Part shown: in pieces, positions 59,998-64,000 of the stretch | Layout: every line of letters starts with the position of its first letter | Numbering within the stretch: the stretch's first letter is position 1 | Assembly: GCF_036237315.1 (NCBI RefSeq) | Contig: NZ_CP108356.1 | Location: forward strand, 5,089,501 to 5,153,500 | Direction of reading: 5' to 3' | From: Streptomyces sp. NBC_01351 | GTDB lineage: Bacteria > Actinomycetota > Actinomycetes > Streptomycetales > Streptomycetaceae | DNA length: 64,000 bases | The notes under the pieces: generated by a model | Told to the model about the DNA's origin: nothing | Seen by the model: the letters and a program-made list of their open reading frames with translations, nothing else | Databases searched by the model: none | Program-made: the position numbers and the translations under genes

Positions 59998-61215
59998 CTA
60001 GCTGAGACGCTCGATGACCATGGCCATGCCCTGGCCGCCGCCGACGCACATGGTCTCCAGGCCGAACTGCTTGTCGTGGAACTGCAGGCTGTTGATCAGA
60101 GTGCCGGTGAGGCGGGCGCCGGTCATCCCGAAGGGGTGACCGACGGCGATGGCCCCGCCGTTGACGTTCAGCTTGTCGAGGGGGATCTCCAGGTCCCGGT
60201 ACGACGGGATGACCTGGGCCGCGAAGGCCTCGTTGATCTCGAAGAGGTCGATGTCGCCGACGGTCAGGCCGGCCCGCTTCAGTGCCTGCTTCGACGCCTC
60301 GACCGGGCCCAGGCCCATGATCTCGGGGGAGAGGCCGGTGACACCGGTGGAGACGATCCGGGCCAGCGGGGTCAGACCCAGCTCGCGGGCCTTGGTGTCG
60401 CTCATGATGACGAGCGCGGCGGCGCCGTCGTTCAGCGGGCAGCAGTTGCCGGCGGTGACGAGGCCGTCGGGGCGGAAGACGGGCTTGAGGCCCTGCACGC
60501 CCTCCAGGGTGACGCCGGCGCGCGGGCCGTCGTCCGTGGAGACCACGGTGCCGTCGGGGGTGGTGACCGGGGTGATCTCGCGCGCCCAGAAGCCGTTCTT
60601 GATGGCCTCTTCGGCCAGGTTCTGCGAGCGCACGCCGAACTCGTCCATGTCCTGGCGGGTCACACCCTTGAGGCGGGCCAGGTTCTCGGCGGTCTGGCCC
60701 ATCGCGATGTACGCGTCGGGGATCAGGCCGTCCTCGCGGGGGTCGTGCCAGTCCGTGCCCTCTTCGGTGGCGCGGGCGGCGGTACGGGCCTCCGCGTCCG
60801 CGAAGAGCGGGTTGTGGGCCTCGCGGATGTCGGAGGAACCGTGGACGGAACGGGAGACCATCTCGACGCCCGCGGAGATGAAGACGTCGCCCTCACCGGC
60901 CTTGATGGCGTGCAGGGCCATGCGGGAGGTCTGCAGGGAGGAGGAGCAGTAACGGGTGATCGTCGCGCCCGGCAGGAAGTCCATGCCCATCTGCACGGCG
61001 ACGATGCGGGCCAGGTTGCTGCCCTGCTCGCCGCCGGGGAGGCCGCAGCCCAGCATCAGGTCGTCGATCTGGCGCGGGTCCAGCTCGGGGACCTTGGCGA
61101 GGGCGGCCTGGATGATCGTGGCCGTCAGGTCGTCCGGCCGGATGTCCTTGAGGGACCCCTTGAAGGCGCGCCCGATGGGCGAGCGGGCGGTGGAAACGAT
61201 GACGGCTTCGGGCAT
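59998..61215 (-). CDS. Acetyl-CoA C-acyltransferase (thiolase)
   Basis: A 405-residue thiolase that cleaves 3-ketoacyl-CoA (or condenses acetyl-CoA). The nucleophile is in TITRYCSSSLQTSRMAL. NEAFAAQ, the active-site His in NGGAIAVGHPFGMTGAR, and the second Cys in MCVGGGQGMAMV complete the set. It starts MPEAVIVSTARSPIGRAFKGSL. The ATG at 61215 follows TTGGAG. Degradative FadA type is more likely than a biosynthetic one, given LPGGEQGSNLARI. Its FadB partner is not in the window. Confidence 0.94.
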   Translation of the reverse strand: MPEAVIVSTARSPIGRAFKGSLKDIRPDDLTATIIQAALAKVPELDPRQIDDLMLGCGLPGGEQGSNLARIVAVQMGMDFLPGATITRYCSSSLQTSRMALHAIKAGEGDVFISAGVEMVSRSVHGSSDIREAHNPLFADAEARTAARATEEGTDWHDPREDGLIPDAYIAMGQTAENLARLKGVTRQDMDEFGVRSQNLAEEAIKNGFWAREITPVTTPDGTVVSTDDGPRAGVTLEGVQGLKPVFRPDGLVTAGNCCPLNDGAAALVIMSDTKARELGLTPLARIVSTGVTGLSPEIMGLGPVEASKQALKRAGLTVGDIDLFEINEAFAAQVIPSYRDLEIPLDKLNVNGGAIAVGHPFGMTGARLTGTLINSLQFHDKQFGLETMCVGGGQGMAMVIERLS

Positions 61216-61404
61216 CGGGACTCCAAGGGGTGCGTCGTTGCGGGACCGCATGCGAAGTTACCGCCCCGTACGGTCGAGGTCACCGGCGGGGCGGTGTGAT
61301 GCCGGTCGCTCCTGCGGGGGCTGGGGGGCTCACGGGCCGGGCCCGCACTCCCAGGATGCGTCTGCGGCGCCGCTGCCGGGGCTGAAGGCGCCGCTGCGCG
61401 GCAC

Positions 61405-61450
61405 CCTGGGCTCCGCCCAGACCGGCTCCTCAAACGCCGGAGGGGCTGGA
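61405..61450. repeat. Dispersed hairpin repeat in the thiolase-SGNH gap
   Basis: CCTGGGCTCCGCCCAGACC, then GGCTCCTCAAACGCCGGAGG, forms one hairpin in each half. A related copy is at 53101-53133 (GGGGCTCCGCCCCAGACCCC and CCTCAAAC). The whole 317-bp gap 61216-61532 is G+C-rich low-complexity sequence without a credible ORF. Confidence 0.7.
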
Positions 61451-61532
61451 TTTCGGCTGGAGTCAGCCTGCATGTGCGGCGGAAGGGCGGGTAGGGGACG
61501 GGCTCCGCGCAGCGGGGCGACGGCGGCCGGGG

Positions 61533-62570
61533 CTACGGGCCCGGGGTCGGGGTGTTGGCCAGGTCGGCCGGGGTCGGGGACGCGGAGGGGTCCGGGAGGC
61601 GCCGCCGACGGCGGTGTTTGAGGAGGACCCAGGGGCCGCGGGCCGCCGTGACCTCCGTACCCGCCTGCCCGGCGGCAGCCGACGCGGCCTTGGCCACCGG
61701 GAGCATGTCCTCGTCGCGGGACACGTCCAGCCGGTCGGACTCCGGCCACAGCGACAGCGCCGCGCACAGGGTGGGGAGGACGGCCATCGCCGCCGTCGCG
61801 TACCCCTCCGCCGAGGGGTGGTAGGAGTCCGGGCCGAACATCTCCCGGGGGTTCGCCGCGAACTCCGGCCCCAGCAGGTCCCCCATCGAGACCGTACGGG
61901 CGCCCAGCGCGACCACCCCTATGGTCTGCGCGGCCGCCAGCTGCCGCGAGACCCGCCGGGCCAGCCACCGCAGCGGCTGGTAGACCGGCTCGATCGTGCC
62001 CAGGTCCGGGCAGGTGCCGACCACCACCTCGGAGCCCGCCATGCACAGCCGCCGCACCGCCGAGGTGAGGTGGCGGACCGACTGGGTGGGCGGCATGCGC
62101 CGGGTCACGTCGTTCGCGCCGATCATGATCACGCATACGTCCGGTGCGGGCCGGTCGCCGTCCAGCAGCAGCCCCACCTGCCGGTCCAGGTCGTCGGACA
62201 TGGCCCCCGACTGGGCCACGTTGCGCAGTTCCACCGGCCGCTCGGCCACCGCCGCCAGCCCGGAGGCCAGCAGCGCCGCCGGGGTCTGTCTGGCCCGCCG
62301 TACGCCGAGCCCCGCGGCCGTGGAGTCGCCCAGCATGGCCAGCCGGAGCGGGCCCGTACTCTGCTCCGGCCCGTTGAACTCGCTCCCGTACAACCCGTCC
62401 GCGCGCGGCGGATCACCCAGCCCGGTGCCCACCGTCCGCTTGGCGAACTGCATCTCAGCCAGCACGAGCCCCACCGTGGCGGCCCCGACCAGCCCGAGCC
62501 CGCCCCCGCCGTACGCTGCGCCCGCCGCGATCCGGCGGGCTGTTCTCGCCCTGGACACCCTTCCGGCCAC
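61533..62570 (-). CDS. SGNH/GDSL-family hydrolase, membrane-anchored
   Basis: A 345-residue esterase-like protein. A basic N-terminus and one hydrophobic helix (AAYGGGGLGLVGAATVGLVL) suggest export or membrane anchoring. Block I is AMLGDSTAAGLGVRR (Ser83), block III is MIGANDVTRR, and the catalytic Asp/His pair is in DSYHPSAEGYA. The C-terminus is Arg- and Pro-rich (LLKHRRRRRLPDPS, then TPTPGP). The GTG at 62570 was chosen; its ribosome site is weak. It is divergent from the cystathionine beta-synthase. Substrate unknown. Confidence 0.88.
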   Translation of the reverse strand: MAGRVSRARTARRIAAGAAYGGGGLGLVGAATVGLVLAEMQFAKRTVGTGLGDPPRADGLYGSEFNGPEQSTGPLRLAMLGDSTAAGLGVRRARQTPAALLASGLAAVAERPVELRNVAQSGAMSDDLDRQVGLLLDGDRPAPDVCVIMIGANDVTRRMPPTQSVRHLTSAVRRLCMAGSEVVVGTCPDLGTIEPVYQPLRWLARRVSRQLAAAQTIGVVALGARTVSMGDLLGPEFAANPREMFGPDSYHPSAEGYATAAMAVLPTLCAALSLWPESDRLDVSRDEDMLPVAKAASAAAGQAGTEVTAARGPWVLLKHRRRRRLPDPSASPTPADLANTPTPGP

Positions 62571-62694
62571 CTCACTTCTCTGACTGGGCCTTCGTTGACC
62601 TTCCTGCCCCGTACGGACGGTCGTCCAATCCCTTTCCGCATACTCTGGCCGGACCTCCCGGAGAACCCGTGGAGTCCCGTCCTTGGAGAACATG

Positions 62695-64000
62695 GTGCAA
62701 TTCCACGACTCGATGATCAGCCTCGTCGGCAACACCCCGCTGGTGAAGCTCAACCGTGTGACCGAAGGCCTCACGGCCACCGTCCTTGCGAAGGTCGAGT
62801 ACTTCAATCCCGGCGGCTCCGTGAAGGACCGGATCGCCGTCCGGATGATCGAGGCCGCCGAGCAGAGCGGAGCCCTCAAGCCCGGCGGCACCATCGTGGA
62901 GCCGACCAGCGGCAACACGGGTGTAGGACTCGCCATCGTGGCCCAGCAGAAGGGCTACAAGTGCATCTTCGTCTGCCCTGACAAGGTGTCCATGGACAAG
63001 ATCAACGTCATGCGCGCGTACGGCGCCGACGTCGTGGTCTGTCCGACCGCGGTCGACCCCGAGCACCCGGACTCGTACTACAACGTGTCCGACCGCCTCG
63101 CGCGCGAGCCCGGCGCCTGGAAGCCGGACCAGTACAGCAACCCGAACAACCCCCGTTCGCACTACGAGACCACCGGCCCCGAGCTGTGGGAGCAGACGGA
63201 CGGGAAGATCACCCACTTCGTCGCCGGTGTCGGCACGGGCGGCACGATCTCCGGCACCGGCAACTACCTCAAGGAGGTCAGCGGCGGGAAGGTCAAGGTC
63301 ATCGGCGCCGACCCCGAGGGCTCGGTGTACTCCGGCGGCTCCGGCCGCCCGTACCTCGTCGAGGGCGTCGGCGAGGACTTCTGGCCGACCGCCTACGACC
63401 CGGACGTCACCGACGAGATCATCGCGGTGTCCGACAAGGACTCCTTCCAGATGACGCGCCGGCTGGCGAAGGAGGAGGGCCTGCTCGTCGGCGGCTCCTG
63501 CGGCATGGCGGTCGTGGCCGCCCTGCGCGCCGCCGAGGGTCTCGGGCCGGACGACGTGGTCGTCGTCCTGCTCCCGGACAGCGGCCGCGGCTACCTGAGC
63601 AAGATCTTCTCGGACGAGTGGATGGCCGGGCACGGTTTCCTGGAGGAGGCCGGTCCGGCGGCGCGCATCGGTGACGTCCTCGCGGACAAGGAGGGCGCGA
63701 TGCCGTCCCTGGTCCACATGCACCCCGAGGAGACGGTGGGCGAGGCGATCGAGGTGCTGCGCGAGTACGGCGTCTCGCAGATGCCGATCGTCAAGCCGGG
63801 CGCGGGCCACCCGGACGTGATGGCCGCCGAGGTCATCGGCTCGGTCGTCGAGAAGGAGCTGCTGTCCGCGCTGTTCGCGCAGCGGGCCTCGCTGGGCGAC
63901 CCGCTGGAGAAGCACATGAGCGCGCCGCTGCCCCAGGTCGGATCCGGCGAGCCGGTCTCCGAGCTGATGGCGGTGCTGGGCGAGGCGGACGCGGCGATCG
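62695..64000 (+). CDS. cbs: Cystathionine beta-synthase, C-terminus beyond the window
   Basis: A PLP enzyme that condenses serine and homocysteine to cystathionine. 435 residues are visible. The PLP Lys is in NPGGSVKDRIA. TSGNTGVGLAIVAQ binds substrate, and GVGTGGTISGTGNYLKEV holds phosphate. GGSCGMAVVAAL and LPDSGRGYLSKIFSDEWM end the catalytic part. The first CBS (Bateman) motif starts at about residue 345 and the second is cut by the window edge. The GTG at 62695 lies 6 nt after GGAG; ATG 62692 is possible. VSMDK stands where relatives often have VSTDK. Confidence 0.94.
   Translation, partial: MQFHDSMISLVGNTPLVKLNRVTEGLTATVLAKVEYFNPGGSVKDRIAVRMIEAAEQSGALKPGGTIVEPTSGNTGVGLAIVAQQKGYKCIFVCPDKVSMDKINVMRAYGADVVVCPTAVDPEHPDSYYNVSDRLAREPGAWKPDQYSNPNNPRSHYETTGPELWEQTDGKITHFVAGVGTGGTISGTGNYLKEVSGGKVKVIGADPEGSVYSGGSGRPYLVEGVGEDFWPTAYDPDVTDEIIAVSDKDSFQMTRRLAKEEGLLVGGSCGMAVVAALRAAEGLGPDDVVVVLLPDSGRGYLSKIFSDEWMAGHGFLEEAGPAARIGDVLADKEGAMPSLVHMHPEETVGEAIEVLREYGVSQMPIVKPGAGHPDVMAAEVIGSVVEKELLSALFAQRASLGDPLEKHMSAPLPQVGSGEPVSELMAVLGEADAAI

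Overview
This window is chromosomal DNA from a Streptomyces species or close relative. The evidence is very high G+C with strong third-position bias, many GTG starts, a bldA-type tRNA-Leu(UAA), resuscitation-promoting factors, a ydaO-type leader ahead of the rpfA-like gene, Rex-like operators, and many streptomycete-type membrane and regulatory genes. From memory the order matches the S. coelicolor core interval from about SCO3077 (cystathionine beta-synthase) to SCO3128 (fatty-acid desaturase). That match was not computed here.

Layout. 1-9.3 kb holds housekeeping genes: the start of a desaturase, ppc, a sortase-type surface protein, then pth, rplY, prs and glmU on the minus strand, tRNA-Gln, and an unusual HTH protein next to that tRNA. 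9.4-19.9 kb is more accessory. It has an orphan NarL-type sensor kinase, 41-bp tandem repeats, a SUKH/deaminase/HNH toxin-immunity-like island (11.1-16.0 kb), a coiled-coil protein, palindromic repeat elements, an alpha/beta hydrolase divergent from a CGNR regulator, and a small membrane protein with the only TTA codon I found in any CDS. 19.9-26.6 kb has an MFS exporter, an FtsX-like ABC system and a DUF2079 membrane protein. 27-31.6 kb has mfd, an MT0933-like small protein and a lipoprotein.

31.8-36.7 kb holds an HTH-methyltransferase-TRD fusion whose catalytic motif IV reads HPPF instead of NPPF/Y. It is followed by an overlapping operon of a membrane protein, a Ser/Thr kinase and a SUKH-3 protein. 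36.7-44.8 kb has a YfhO-like membrane protein, a SurA-like lipoprotein, MazG, a flavohaemoprotein divergent from a P450, and a first Rpf. 45-49.7 kb is the riboswitch-controlled rpfA gene, then eno, divIC/ftsB, a DUF501 gene and ppx. 49.7-53 kb is ndh with two Rex-like sites and a cyclopropane-synthase-type methyltransferase. 53-58 kb has a second, paralogous FtsX-type ABC system, bldA and a Bax-inhibitor-like protein. 58-64 kb has small conserved genes, a thiolase, an SGNH hydrolase and the start of cystathionine beta-synthase.

How the parts fit. The central block links carbon metabolism (eno, ppc), cell division (divIC), spore germination and cell-wall remodelling (rpf genes under probable c-di-AMP control), redox-controlled respiration (ndh) and developmental translation (bldA). 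The best candidates for undescribed biology are the toxin/immunity-domain island at 11-16 kb, the degenerate methyltransferase with its kinase/SUKH-3 operon at 31.8-36.7 kb, and a three-copy hairpin element with compensating stem changes.
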